A stretch of DNA of 34,211 nucleotides from Sphingomonas bacterium (GTDB taxonomy: Bacteria > Pseudomonadota > Alphaproteobacteria > Sphingomonadales > Sphingomonadaceae): contig NZ_JAQGLG010000060.1 in NCBI RefSeq assembly GCF_028292965.1, forward strand, positions 1 to 34,211. The letters run 5' to 3'. A model generated the notes under the pieces. The model had not been told where the DNA came from and did not search any database. It saw nothing but the letters and a program-made list of their open reading frames with translations. Both the position numbers and the translations under genes were made by a program. This document shows, in pieces, positions 17,482 to 24,833 of the stretch (positions are counted from its first letter, which is position 1; each line of letters starts with the position of its first letter).

Positions 17482-17509
17482 AGAGGCTCAACCGGAAAGG
17501 AACTATCCT

Positions 17510-18493
17510 ATGGCGGCTCCAGTCGTCACCATGCAGCAATTGCTCGAAACGGGCGCGCACTTCGGCCACCAGACGCATCGCTGGAATCCGAAGATGAAAC
17601 CCTACATCTTTGGCGACCGCAACGGCGTCCACATCCTCGATCTGTCGCAGACCGTGCCGCTGTTCGCACGTGCGCTCGAATTCGTCAGCGACCGCGTCGC
17701 CTCGGGTGGTAAGGTCCTGTTCGTCGGTACCAAGCGCCAGGCGCAGGAGCCCGTCGCTGACGCCGCGCGTCGCTCGGGCCAGCATTTCGTCAACCATCGC
17801 TGGCTGGGCGGCATGCTCACCAACTGGAAGACCATCTCCAACTCGATCAAGCGCCTCAAGACGCTCGAAGAGCAGCTTTCGGGCGACACGCACGGCCTGA
17901 CCAAGAAGGAAGTGCTCCAGCTCACCCGTGAGAAGGACAAGCTCGAAATGTCGCTCGGCGGCATTCGCGACATGGGCGGCATTCCGGACGTGATGTTCGT
18001 GATCGACGCCAACAAGGAAGAACTGGCGATCAAGGAAGCCAACACGCTCGGCATCCCGGTCGTCGCGATCCTCGATTCAAACGTCAGCCCGGACGGCATC
18101 GCCTTCCCGGTGCCGGCGAACGACGACGCCAGCCGCGCCATCCGCCTGTACTGCGAGGCAATCGCCATCGCCGCGACGCGTGGCGGCCAGGAGCAGCAGG
18201 CTCGCCGTGGCGTCGATGTCGGCGCAATGGACGCCCCGCCGGTCGAAGAAGCGCTGACCGTCGAGGCGGCTCCGGCCGCCGAGGTAGAGGCCGCTCCCGA
18301 GGTCGAAGCAGCTGCCCCGGTCGTGGAAGCTGCGCCAGTGGTCGAGGCTGCTCCGGCAGTTGAAGCCGCTCCGGTGGTCGAAGCGCCGATTGCCGAGGCG
18401 GCTCTCGCCGTCGAGGCCGCCCCCGCTGCCGAAACCGTTGCCGACGAGACGCCTGAGCTCGCCGCCGAGGAAGAGCGCCAGCTCGACGCATAA
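17510..18493 (+). CDS. rpsB: 30S ribosomal protein S2 with long Ala/Val/Glu/Pro tail
   Basis: Component of the 30S subunit. Residues 1-230 are a standard S2, including [21 protein letters not shown] without interruption and FVGTKRQAQ. The protein has 327 residues, against about 240 in E. coli. Residues 240-327 form a low-complexity acidic tail dominated by VEAAP-type units (about 251-305). I chose ATG 17510, preceded by GGAAAGGA; the longer reading from 17450 lies in the leader. It is co-transcribed with tsf, 85 bases downstream, the usual pair. A strong hairpin lies between them. The tail's role is unknown. Confidence 0.97.
   Translation: MAAPVVTMQQLLETGAHFGHQTHRWNPKMKPYIFGDRNGVHILDLSQTVPLFARALEFVSDRVASGGKVLFVGTKRQAQEPVADAARRSGQHFVNHRWLGGMLTNWKTISNSIKRLKTLEEQLSGDTHGLTKKEVLQLTREKDKLEMSLGGIRDMGGIPDVMFVIDANKEELAIKEANTLGIPVVAILDSNVSPDGIAFPVPANDDASRAIRLYCEAIAIAATRGGQEQQARRGVDVGAMDAPPVEEALTVEAAPAAEVEAAPEVEAAAPVVEAAPVVEAAPAVEAAPVVEAPIAEAALAVEAAPAAETVADETPELAAEEERQLDA
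18257..18421 (+). repeat. VEAAP-coding repeats in rpsB
   Basis: This stretch encodes repeated units such as [20 protein letters not shown] and [12 protein letters not shown] within the S2 tail. DNA copies differ at wobble positions (for example gtcgaggctgctccg, gttgaagccgctccg), so the repetition is kept at protein level and is not a recent DNA duplication. Confidence 0.75.
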
Positions 18494-18509
18494 GCGTCGC
18501 CGAACCGTC

Positions 18510-18550
18510 ATGCGGGCGGGGTAGGGCGACGAGCCTTACCTCGCCCGCAT
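18510..18550 (+). other. 17-bp hairpin between rpsB and tsf
   Basis: ATGCGGGCGGGGTAGGG (18510-18526) pairs along its whole length with CCTTACCTCGCCCGCAT (18534-18550), using two G-U pairs, around a 7-base loop. No T-run follows, so full termination is unlikely. It could adjust the tsf:rpsB ratio by partial termination, mRNA processing or 3'-end protection. Confidence 0.7.
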
Positions 18551-18578
18551 CCACATTCTGAGTAGAAGGACGATAGAC

Positions 18579-19511
18579 ATGGCCGAGATCACGGCAGCAG
18601 CGGTGAAGGACCTGCGCGAAAAGAGCGGCGCGGGCATGATGGATTGCAAGAAGGCGCTGACCGAAGCGAATGGCGACATGACGGTCGCGCTCGACTGGCT
18701 GCGCACGAAGGGCCTCGCGGCCGCCGCCAAGAAATCCAGCCGCACCGCGGCGGAAGGGCTGGTCGGCATTGCCGTCAACGGCACCAGCGGCGCGGTGATC
18801 GAGGTCAATTCCGAGACCGACTTCGTCGCCAAGAACGATCAGTTCCAGGGTTTCGTCCGTGACGTCGCTTTCGTCGCGCTCGAATTGGGTGACGATCTCG
18901 AGACGATCAAGGCCGCCTCGCTCGGCCCCAAGACCGTCGAAGAGACGCTGACCAACAACATCGCGACGATCGGTGAAAACCAGTCGCTGCGCCGCGCCAG
19001 GCGTCTGACCGTCTCGTCGGGTGCGGTCGTGTCGTACATGCACAACCAGGCGTCGCCGGGTCTCGGCAAGATCGGCGTGCTGGTCGCGCTCGAGAGTGAA
19101 GCCGATGCGGATGCGCTCCAGGCGCTGGGCAAGCAGATCGCGATGCACATCGCCGCTGCCTTCCCGCTGGCGCTGAACGAGGACGGCCTCGACCCCGAAA
19201 TCGTCGAGCGCGAGCGCGCCATCGCCACCGAAAAGGCGGCCGAGAGCGGCAAGCCGGCCGATATCATCGCCAAGATGGTCGACGGCGCGATCGCCAAGTA
19301 CCGCAAGGAAAATGCCCTGGTCAGCCAGCTGCTGGTGATGGACGGCAAGACGAAGATTTCCGACGTCGTCGCCAACGCCGCCAAGGCCGCCGGCAAGCCG
19401 ATCGAGCTGAAGGACTATGTCCGCTTCCAGCTCGGCGAAGGCATCGAGAAGGAAGCCAGCGACTTCGCCGCCGAAGTCGCCGCCGTGTCGGGCGTGCCGC
19501 AGAACGCCTGA
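18579..19511 (+). CDS. tsf: Translation elongation factor Ts
   Basis: Guanine-nucleotide exchange factor that reactivates EF-Tu. The 310-residue length is normal for alphaproteobacteria. The N-terminal UBA-like domain (1-55) includes [16 protein letters not shown], and the nucleotide-exchange motif TDFVAKN is at residues 80-86, with SDFV-like core repeats after it. AGAAGGA precedes the ATG. It is the second gene of the rpsB-tsf operon and is followed by a clear intrinsic terminator. Confidence 0.98.
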   Translation: MAEITAAAVKDLREKSGAGMMDCKKALTEANGDMTVALDWLRTKGLAAAAKKSSRTAAEGLVGIAVNGTSGAVIEVNSETDFVAKNDQFQGFVRDVAFVALELGDDLETIKAASLGPKTVEETLTNNIATIGENQSLRRARRLTVSSGAVVSYMHNQASPGLGKIGVLVALESEADADALQALGKQIAMHIAAAFPLALNEDGLDPEIVERERAIATEKAAESGKPADIIAKMVDGAIAKYRKENALVSQLLVMDGKTKISDVVANAAKAAGKPIELKDYVRFQLGEGIEKEASDFAAEVAAVSGVPQNA

Positions 19512-19529
19512 TCCGCACCGAATGAAGAT

Positions 19530-19561
19530 GGGGGCCGCGTCGCGAGGCGCGGCCCCCTTTT
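19530..19561 (+). terminator. Intrinsic terminator after tsf
   Basis: GGGGGCCGCG (19530-19539) and CGCGGCCCCC (19548-19557) form a perfect 10-bp GC stem with an 8-base loop, followed by TTTT. It ends the rpsB-tsf transcript. Confidence 0.85.
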
Positions 19562-19590
19562 CGCGTCGCCTTCCCATCCGCGCTATCCGC

Positions 19591-19618
19591 TTGGCTTCGC
19601 TCGCGCGCGTGCCTAAGG
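19591..19618 (+). promoter_or_regulatory. Predicted promoter of the pyrH-fabZ operon
   Basis: TTGGCT (19591-19596), 16 bases, CTAAGG (19613-19618), just after the tsf terminator. The start would be near 19625, about 25 bases before pyrH. No clear Shine-Dalgarno sequence precedes pyrH. Confidence 0.5.
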
Positions 19619-19649
19619 TCGCGCCGCCCTTCCCAACCGTCGAGATTTG

Positions 19650-20372
19650 ATGACAACCCCCCGCTACAAACGCATCCTCCTGAAACTCTCGGGCGAGGTA
19701 TTGATGGGGGAGGGTGGCCTCGCCATCGACCCCGCCGTTACCGCCCGCGTCGCCGGCGAGATCGCCGATGCCAAGGCCGCGGGTTATGAACTGTGCGTCG
19801 TGGTCGGCGGCGGCAATATCTTCCGCGGCATGGCTGGTGCCGCACGCGGCATGGACCGCGCGACCGGCGATTATATGGGCATGCTCGCCACGGTGATGAA
19901 CGCGCTGGCGGTGCAGAATGCGCTCGAGCAGATCAATGTCGAGACGCGCGTCCAGTCGGCGATCCCGATGTCCAGCGTTTGCGAGCCGTTCATCCGCCGA
20001 CGCGCGATGCGCCATCTCGAAAAGGGCCGGGTGGTGATCTTCGCCGCCGGCGTCGGCAGTCCGTTCTTCACCACCGATAGCGGCGCCGCGCTGCGCGCCG
20101 CGGAGATGAAATGCGACGCCTTGTTCAAGGGGACGTCGGTCGACGGCGTCTATGATGCAGATCCCAAGGTCGTTCCGACCGCAACGCGTTATGCCACCGT
20201 TTCCTACGACACGGTGCTTGCGGACAATCTCAAGGTGATGGATGCAAGCGCCATCGCGCTGTGCCGTGACAACAATATCCCGATCGTGGTGTTCAACATC
20301 CGCGAGCCCGGCAATCTCGCCGCGGTGCTGCGTGGCGAGGGCGTCTCGACGATAGTGCAAAAGGAAGGATGA
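19650..20372 (+). CDS. pyrH: UMP kinase
   Basis: Hexameric bacterial UMP kinase of the amino-acid-kinase fold; converts UMP and ATP to UDP and ADP in pyrimidine synthesis. The 240-residue protein shows the N-terminal [14 protein letters not shown] phosphate loop, [11 protein letters not shown], and [20 protein letters not shown], all typical of PyrH. I chose ATG 19650 over the TTG immediately before it. It heads the operon, with frr three bases downstream, as in many bacteria. Confidence 0.97.
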   Translation: MTTPRYKRILLKLSGEVLMGEGGLAIDPAVTARVAGEIADAKAAGYELCVVVGGGNIFRGMAGAARGMDRATGDYMGMLATVMNALAVQNALEQINVETRVQSAIPMSSVCEPFIRRRAMRHLEKGRVVIFAAGVGSPFFTTDSGAALRAAEMKCDALFKGTSVDGVYDADPKVVPTATRYATVSYDTVLADNLKVMDASAIALCRDNNIPIVVFNIREPGNLAAVLRGEGVSTIVQKEG

Positions 20373-20375
20373 GCC

Positions 20376-20933
20376 ATGGCTGTCTATGACAAGGCCGATC
20401 TCGAACGCCGCATGGCCGGCGCGGTCGAAGCGCTGAAGCATGATCTGGTGGGCTTGCGCACCGGTCGTGCGTCGACCTCATTGCTCGATCCGGTGACCGT
20501 CGCTGTTTATGGCGCGCAGATGCCGCTCAATCAGGTCGCCACCGTGTCCGTGCCCGAGCCGCGCATGCTCTCGGTGCAGGTGTGGGACAAGACCAATGTC
20601 GGACCCGTCGACAAGGCGATCCGCTCGGCCGGTCTGGGCCTTAACCCGATCGTCGACGGCACCACGCTGCGCCTGCCGATCCCCGACCTGACCGAGGAGC
20701 GCCGTAAGGAGCTCGCCAAGCTCGCTGGCCAGTACGCCGAAAAGGCCCGTATCGCTGCGCGCAACGTGCGCCGCGACGGCATGGACAATCTCAAGACCGA
20801 CGAGAAGAAGGGTGTGTTCGGCGAGGACGAGCGCAAGCGCCACGAGACCGAGGTGCAGAAGCTCACCGATTCGACGATCGCCGACATCGATGCCGCCGCG
20901 GCATCGAAGGAAAAGGAAATTCTGGGCAAGTGA
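20376..20933 (+). CDS. frr: Ribosome recycling factor
   Basis: With EF-G and IF3 splits post-termination ribosomes. The 185-residue length is standard. The three-helix bundle is recognisable from [14 protein letters not shown] (N-terminal helix), the small beta domain including [15 protein letters not shown], and the C-terminal helices with AARNVRRDG and the conserved RR. The gene begins three bases after the pyrH stop, with AAGGAAGG upstream, and its stop overlaps the uppS GTG start by GTGA. Confidence 0.97.
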   Translation: MAVYDKADLERRMAGAVEALKHDLVGLRTGRASTSLLDPVTVAVYGAQMPLNQVATVSVPEPRMLSVQVWDKTNVGPVDKAIRSAGLGLNPIVDGTTLRLPIPDLTEERRKELAKLAGQYAEKARIAARNVRRDGMDNLKTDEKKGVFGEDERKRHETEVQKLTDSTIADIDAAAASKEKEILGK

Positions 20934-21673
20934 AGCCGCTCGCCGCCCCTGCGCCCGATGCGGCGACGGGCTCGGCCAGCCTGCCCCGTCACGTCGCCAT
21001 CATCATGGACGGCAATGGGCGCTGGGCGAAGAAGCGCCATTTGCCGCGTCTCGCCGGGCATCGCCAGGGCGTCGAGGCGGTACGCAAGGTGAGCCGCGCG
21101 GCGCGCGCCATCGGCCTGGAGGCGCTGACGCTCTACGCTTTTTCGTCGGAGAATTGGCGGCGGCCGCAGGAGGAAGTCGGCGACCTGATGGGGTTGCTGC
21201 GGCTGTTCATCCGCACCGATCTCGACGAACTGGTGCGCGAGAATGTCCGCCTGCGCGTGATCGGCGATTATCGGCGTTTCTCGCCCGATCTGGTCGCGCA
21301 GGTCGACGATGCTCTCGCCCGCACGGCGAGTAATAGCGGGCCGATCCTCGTCATTGCCCTCAACTATGGGGCGCAGAGCGAGATCGCCGCGGCGGCACAG
21401 CGGCTCGCCGAAAAGGCCGTCGCGGGCACGCTCGATCCGTCGGCGATCGACGTCGACAGCTTCGCCGCCGAACTCGACACCGCCGATCTGCCGCCGCTCG
21501 ATCTGCTGATCCGCACCTCGGGCGAGGTGCGGCTGTCGAATTTCCTGCTGTGGCAGGCGGCTTATGCCGAGCTGCTGTTCGTCGATGCGTTATGGCCGGA
21601 TTTCAACGGCGATACGCTGGCCGAGGCGGTCGGCGTGTTCGGCCAGCGCCAGCGTCGGTTCGGCGGTTTGTGA
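20930..21673 (+). CDS. uppS: Undecaprenyl diphosphate synthase
   Basis: Cis-prenyltransferase extending farnesyl diphosphate with isopentenyl diphosphate to the C55 lipid carrier for cell-wall and surface glycans. The 247-residue length fits. [15 protein letters not shown] (21-35) carries the catalytic Asp27; the distal [15 protein letters not shown] and the [14 protein letters not shown] segments are conserved. The start is GTG at 20930, overlapping the frr stop (GTGA); the next in-frame ATG is at 21005, inside the active-site motif, so GTG is almost certainly right. Confidence 0.96.
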   Translation: MKPLAAPAPDAATGSASLPRHVAIIMDGNGRWAKKRHLPRLAGHRQGVEAVRKVSRAARAIGLEALTLYAFSSENWRRPQEEVGDLMGLLRLFIRTDLDELVRENVRLRVIGDYRRFSPDLVAQVDDALARTASNSGPILVIALNYGAQSEIAAAAQRLAEKAVAGTLDPSAIDVDSFAAELDTADLPPLDLLIRTSGEVRLSNFLLWQAAYAELLFVDALWPDFNGDTLAEAVGVFGQRQRRFGGL

Positions 21674-22494
21674 ACGATACGAAAACGCCCGCGCGGCTTT
21701 CCGAGCTGCAATTGCGCATCCTTGTCGGTGTCGCGCTGATCGCCGTGGCGAGCGTCGCTTTGGTGTTCGGTGGCGTCGCCTTCTGGGTGCTGTGCGTGGT
21801 GCTGGCGCTGTTGATGATGGCGGAATGGGCCGATCTGGTCGGCGCGCCGGCGCCGGGCAAGCGGCTGGCGCAGTTCACGCTGTCGGTGCCGCTGGCGATC
21901 ATGGCGCCGCTGCTCGGCGACGGACCCGGCTTCCTGGCGCTCGGCCTGCTGGCCGGGGCGGCATTCTTCGTGGTGATCGTCACGCGTCACCCGCGCCTCG
22001 CGCTCGGCGTCCTGTATGTCGGCCTGCCCGTGCTCGGCCTGTTGCTGCTCCGCCGCCAGTCCGAGGGCGTGGTGTTCACTTTATGGGCGCTGGCGCTGGT
22101 ATGGGCATGCGACATCGGCGCCTATTTCGCCGGCCGCGCGATCGGCGGGCCGAAGCTTGCACCGAAGATCAGCCCCAACAAGACCTGGGCCGGCCTTGGC
22201 GGCGGCGTTGTCGCGGCGAGCCTGTTGGCGGCTGCGATGCACTGGCAATATGGCCTGCCCTGGCGCCTGACGCTGGCCACGCCGGCGCTTGCCGTGCTCG
22301 CCCAGGCCGGCGATTTCTATGAAAGCTGGCTCAAGCGCCGCGCCGGCGTGAAGGACAGCGGCAACATCCTGCCCGGCCATGGTGGTGTGCTCGACCGGCT
22401 CGACGGGTTGGTGCCGGTCGCACCGGTCGCGGCGTTCCTCGCCGTGGGGCTGCCGAAGCTTTATCATCTGCTGCCCGCGTCCTCCTTATGGTGA
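21670..22494 (+). CDS. cdsA: Phosphatidate cytidylyltransferase
   Basis: Inner-membrane enzyme making CDP-diacylglycerol from phosphatidic acid and CTP; the product feeds pssA elsewhere in this window. The 274-residue protein has about seven membrane helices and an intact CDS signature at residues 219-245: SWLKRRAGVKDSGN followed by LPGHGGVLDRLD. I chose GTG 21670, which overlaps the uppS stop (GTGA) and puts the first membrane helix about 15 residues in; the longer frame upstream lies inside uppS. Its stop overlaps dxr by seven bases. Confidence 0.95.
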   Translation: MNDTKTPARLSELQLRILVGVALIAVASVALVFGGVAFWVLCVVLALLMMAEWADLVGAPAPGKRLAQFTLSVPLAIMAPLLGDGPGFLALGLLAGAAFFVVIVTRHPRLALGVLYVGLPVLGLLLLRRQSEGVVFTLWALALVWACDIGAYFAGRAIGGPKLAPKISPNKTWAGLGGGVVAASLLAAAMHWQYGLPWRLTLATPALAVLAQAGDFYESWLKRRAGVKDSGNILPGHGGVLDRLDGLVPVAPVAAFLAVGLPKLYHLLPASSLW

Positions 22495-23648
22495 AGACGG
22501 TCTCGATTCTCGGCGCGACCGGTTCGGTCGGCAGTTCGACGCTCGACCTTGTCGAACGCGAGCCCGAACGCTTCCAGGTGCTCGCACTGACCGCCAATTG
22601 CGATGTCGACAAGCTCGCTGCGGCCGCGATCCGGACCAACGCCCGGCTTGCCGTGGTGGCGGACGAAAGCTGCCTGCCCGGGCTGCGCGATGCGCTGGCG
22701 GGGACGGGTATCGCGACCGCCGGCGGTTATCAGGCTCTGCTCGACGCGGCAGCAATGGGTGCCGACTGGACGATGGCGGCGATCGTCGGGTGCGCCGGGC
22801 TCGAGCCGGTGATGGCGGCCATCGCCCAGGGCGGCACGGTCGTCCTCGCCAACAAGGAACCGCTGGTTTCTGCCGGCGAAGTGATTCTTGCGGCGGCGGC
22901 GGCCAGCGGCGCGACGCTGTTGCCGGCCGATTCGGAGCATAATGCGATCTTCCAGTGCTTCGATCCGGCGCGACCGGAACGGGTGCGGCGGATTATTCTC
23001 ACCGGCAGCGGCGGCCCGTTCCGCGATCGTTCGCTCGCCGAGATGCGTGACGTCACACCGGAACTGGCCGTGGCGCATCCCAATTGGTCGATGGGCGCGA
23101 AGATCTCGATCGATTCGGCGACGATGATGAACAAGGGCCTCGAACTGATCGAGGCGGCCCGCCTGTTCCCGGTGCCGACCAGCCGCATTGAGATCGTCAT
23201 TCACCGCCAGTCGGTGATTCATTCGCTGGTCGATTACGTCGACGGCTCGGTGCTGGCACAGCTCGGCCCGCCCGACATGCGCACGCCGATCGCGCATTGC
23301 CTCGCCTGGCCCGATCGCATGGCGACGCCGATGGCGCCGCTCGATCTGGTGGCGATCGGCCGACTCGATTTCGAGGCGCCCGATCCAACGCGCTTCCCCG
23401 CACTGCAACTGGCACGCGATGCGGTCGAGGCCGGCGGCGCGCGCCCGGCGATCCTCAACGCCGCAAACGAAGTGGCGGTGGCGGCATTTCTCGCCCGCCG
23501 CATCGGCTTCCTCGAAATTGCCGCAATCGTCGCCGATACGCTGTCGCGTTACGACCCGGCGGCCCCGGCGACGCTCGATGCCGTGCTGGCGGTTGACGGT
23601 GAAGCCCGAAGGATCGCGGGCGAACGTGTAGAGGATTGCGTCGCTTGA
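22488..23648 (+). CDS. dxr: 1-deoxy-D-xylulose-5-phosphate reductoisomerase
   Basis: Second step of the MEP isoprenoid pathway: NADPH-dependent rearrangement and reduction of DXP to MEP. It supplies IPP for UppS in the same operon. The 386-residue length is normal. The NADPH fold GATGSVGSSTLDLVE is at residues 8-22; NKEPLVSAGE and DSEHNAIFQCF carry metal and substrate ligands, and MMNKGLELIEA is the conserved substrate-binding helix. The ATG lies seven bases inside cdsA. The stop overlaps the TTG proposed for rseP. Confidence 0.97.
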   Translation: MVKTVSILGATGSVGSSTLDLVEREPERFQVLALTANCDVDKLAAAAIRTNARLAVVADESCLPGLRDALAGTGIATAGGYQALLDAAAMGADWTMAAIVGCAGLEPVMAAIAQGGTVVLANKEPLVSAGEVILAAAAASGATLLPADSEHNAIFQCFDPARPERVRRIILTGSGGPFRDRSLAEMRDVTPELAVAHPNWSMGAKISIDSATMMNKGLELIEAARLFPVPTSRIEIVIHRQSVIHSLVDYVDGSVLAQLGPPDMRTPIAHCLAWPDRMATPMAPLDLVAIGRLDFEAPDPTRFPALQLARDAVEAGGARPAILNAANEVAVAAFLARRIGFLEIAAIVADTLSRYDPAAPATLDAVLAVDGEARRIAGERVEDCVA

Positions 23649-24778
23649 TCCAGAATCCCGGTTTCTTTTTCACCATCATGGCCTTCGCGCTCGTCATCGG
23701 GCCGCTGATCTTCGTCCATGAAATGGGCCATTATCTCGCTGGGCGATTGTTCCGCACCAAGGTCGACGCCTTCTCGATCGGCTTCGGCCCGGAGTTGGTC
23801 GGCTGGACGGATCGGCGCGGAACACGTTGGAAACTCAGCGTCTTTCCGCTCGGTGGCTATGTGAAATTCGCCGGCGACATGAACGCGGCGAGCGAGCCCG
23901 ACCCGGCCTGGCTCGAATTGCCACCGGAAGAACGGGCCATGACGCTGCCGGGCAAGCCGGTATGGCAGCGCGCGATCATCGTCGCGGCCGGGCCGGTGGT
24001 AAACCTGTTGCTGGCGGTGCTCATCCTCGCCGGTTTCGCTTATGCTTATGGCGAGAATGTCACGCCGTCGGTGGTCGGTGGTGTCGTGGCGGGCAGCCCT
24101 GCTGCGGGTGCAGGCCTGCAGACAGGCGACCGAATCACAGCACTGGGCGGTACATCAGTCGAGACTTATGGCGATATGCTGGGCTACACGATGCTACGCC
24201 CGGCCGAACGGATTACGATCGACTTCGTTCGCGGCGGCGTCGCTCGGCAGGCCACCGCTACCATCGGCACCGTTGTTCAGAAGGATGCCTTCGGCAATGC
24301 CGGAAAAATCGGCAGGCTCGGCATTGCGCCAGCGCCGTTCGTCACGCGCACGGTCAGCCTCTGGGAGGCGCCTTATGTCGGCCTGTACAGGGTGCGCGAG
24401 ATACTCAGTGGCCAGATGGCCGCGATCGGCCAGATCATCACCGGCAGACGCTCGATCGACGAATTGGGTGGCCCGATCAAGATCGCGCAATATTCTGGCC
24501 AGCAGTTCACGCTGGGTGCCCGCGAGTTGATCGGTTTCATCGCGATGGTTTCGATTAATCTGGGATTCATCAACTTGTTGCCAATCCCTATGCTCGATGG
24601 TGGCCACCTGTTCTTTTATGCGATCGAGGCGGTGCGGCGGCGACCGGTCGAACCCCATGTTCAGGAATGGGCCTTCCGTGGCGGCCTCGCCGCGATCCTG
24701 GCGTTGATGCTGCTCGTGACGTTCAACGACCTCGCTGGTTTCGGCCTGTGGAAGAATCTCGGCGGGTTGATCGGTTGA
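23645..24778 (+). CDS. rseP: Site-2 metalloprotease RseP (M50)
   Basis: Inner-membrane intramembrane zinc protease that performs the second cut of regulatory membrane proteins (RseA in E. coli; MmpA in Caulobacter). The 377-residue protein has HEMGH (25-29) in the first membrane helix, a PDZ domain with GSPAAGAGLQTGDRITALGG, and the distal MLDGGHLFF motif that supplies the third zinc ligand. One PDZ is evident, not two. I propose the TTG at 23645, overlapping the dxr stop (TTGA); a TTG at 23636 or ATG at 23678 are alternatives, the last being too close to HExxH. bamA follows. Confidence 0.93.
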   Translation: MIQNPGFFFTIMAFALVIGPLIFVHEMGHYLAGRLFRTKVDAFSIGFGPELVGWTDRRGTRWKLSVFPLGGYVKFAGDMNAASEPDPAWLELPPEERAMTLPGKPVWQRAIIVAAGPVVNLLLAVLILAGFAYAYGENVTPSVVGGVVAGSPAAGAGLQTGDRITALGGTSVETYGDMLGYTMLRPAERITIDFVRGGVARQATATIGTVVQKDAFGNAGKIGRLGIAPAPFVTRTVSLWEAPYVGLYRVREILSGQMAAIGQIITGRRSIDELGGPIKIAQYSGQQFTLGARELIGFIAMVSINLGFINLLPIPMLDGGHLFFYAIEAVRRRPVEPHVQEWAFRGGLAAILALMLLVTFNDLAGFGLWKNLGGLIG

Positions 24779-24833
24779 CGTGGTTGAGGCAGGGCTGTCG
24801 CGCCCGAGACTTTTCTCCGATTGGGGTGGCATA

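Noticed and set aside
18257-18421. The rpsB repeats as a mobile or CRISPR-like repeat
   Set aside because: The repeats are in frame, have no spacers and differ at the DNA level; they encode a protein tail.
18084-20441. A 785-codon open frame antisense to rpsB, tsf and pyrH
   Set aside because: It spans three well-established genes and a terminator on the other strand and has no domain pattern; it is a composition artefact.
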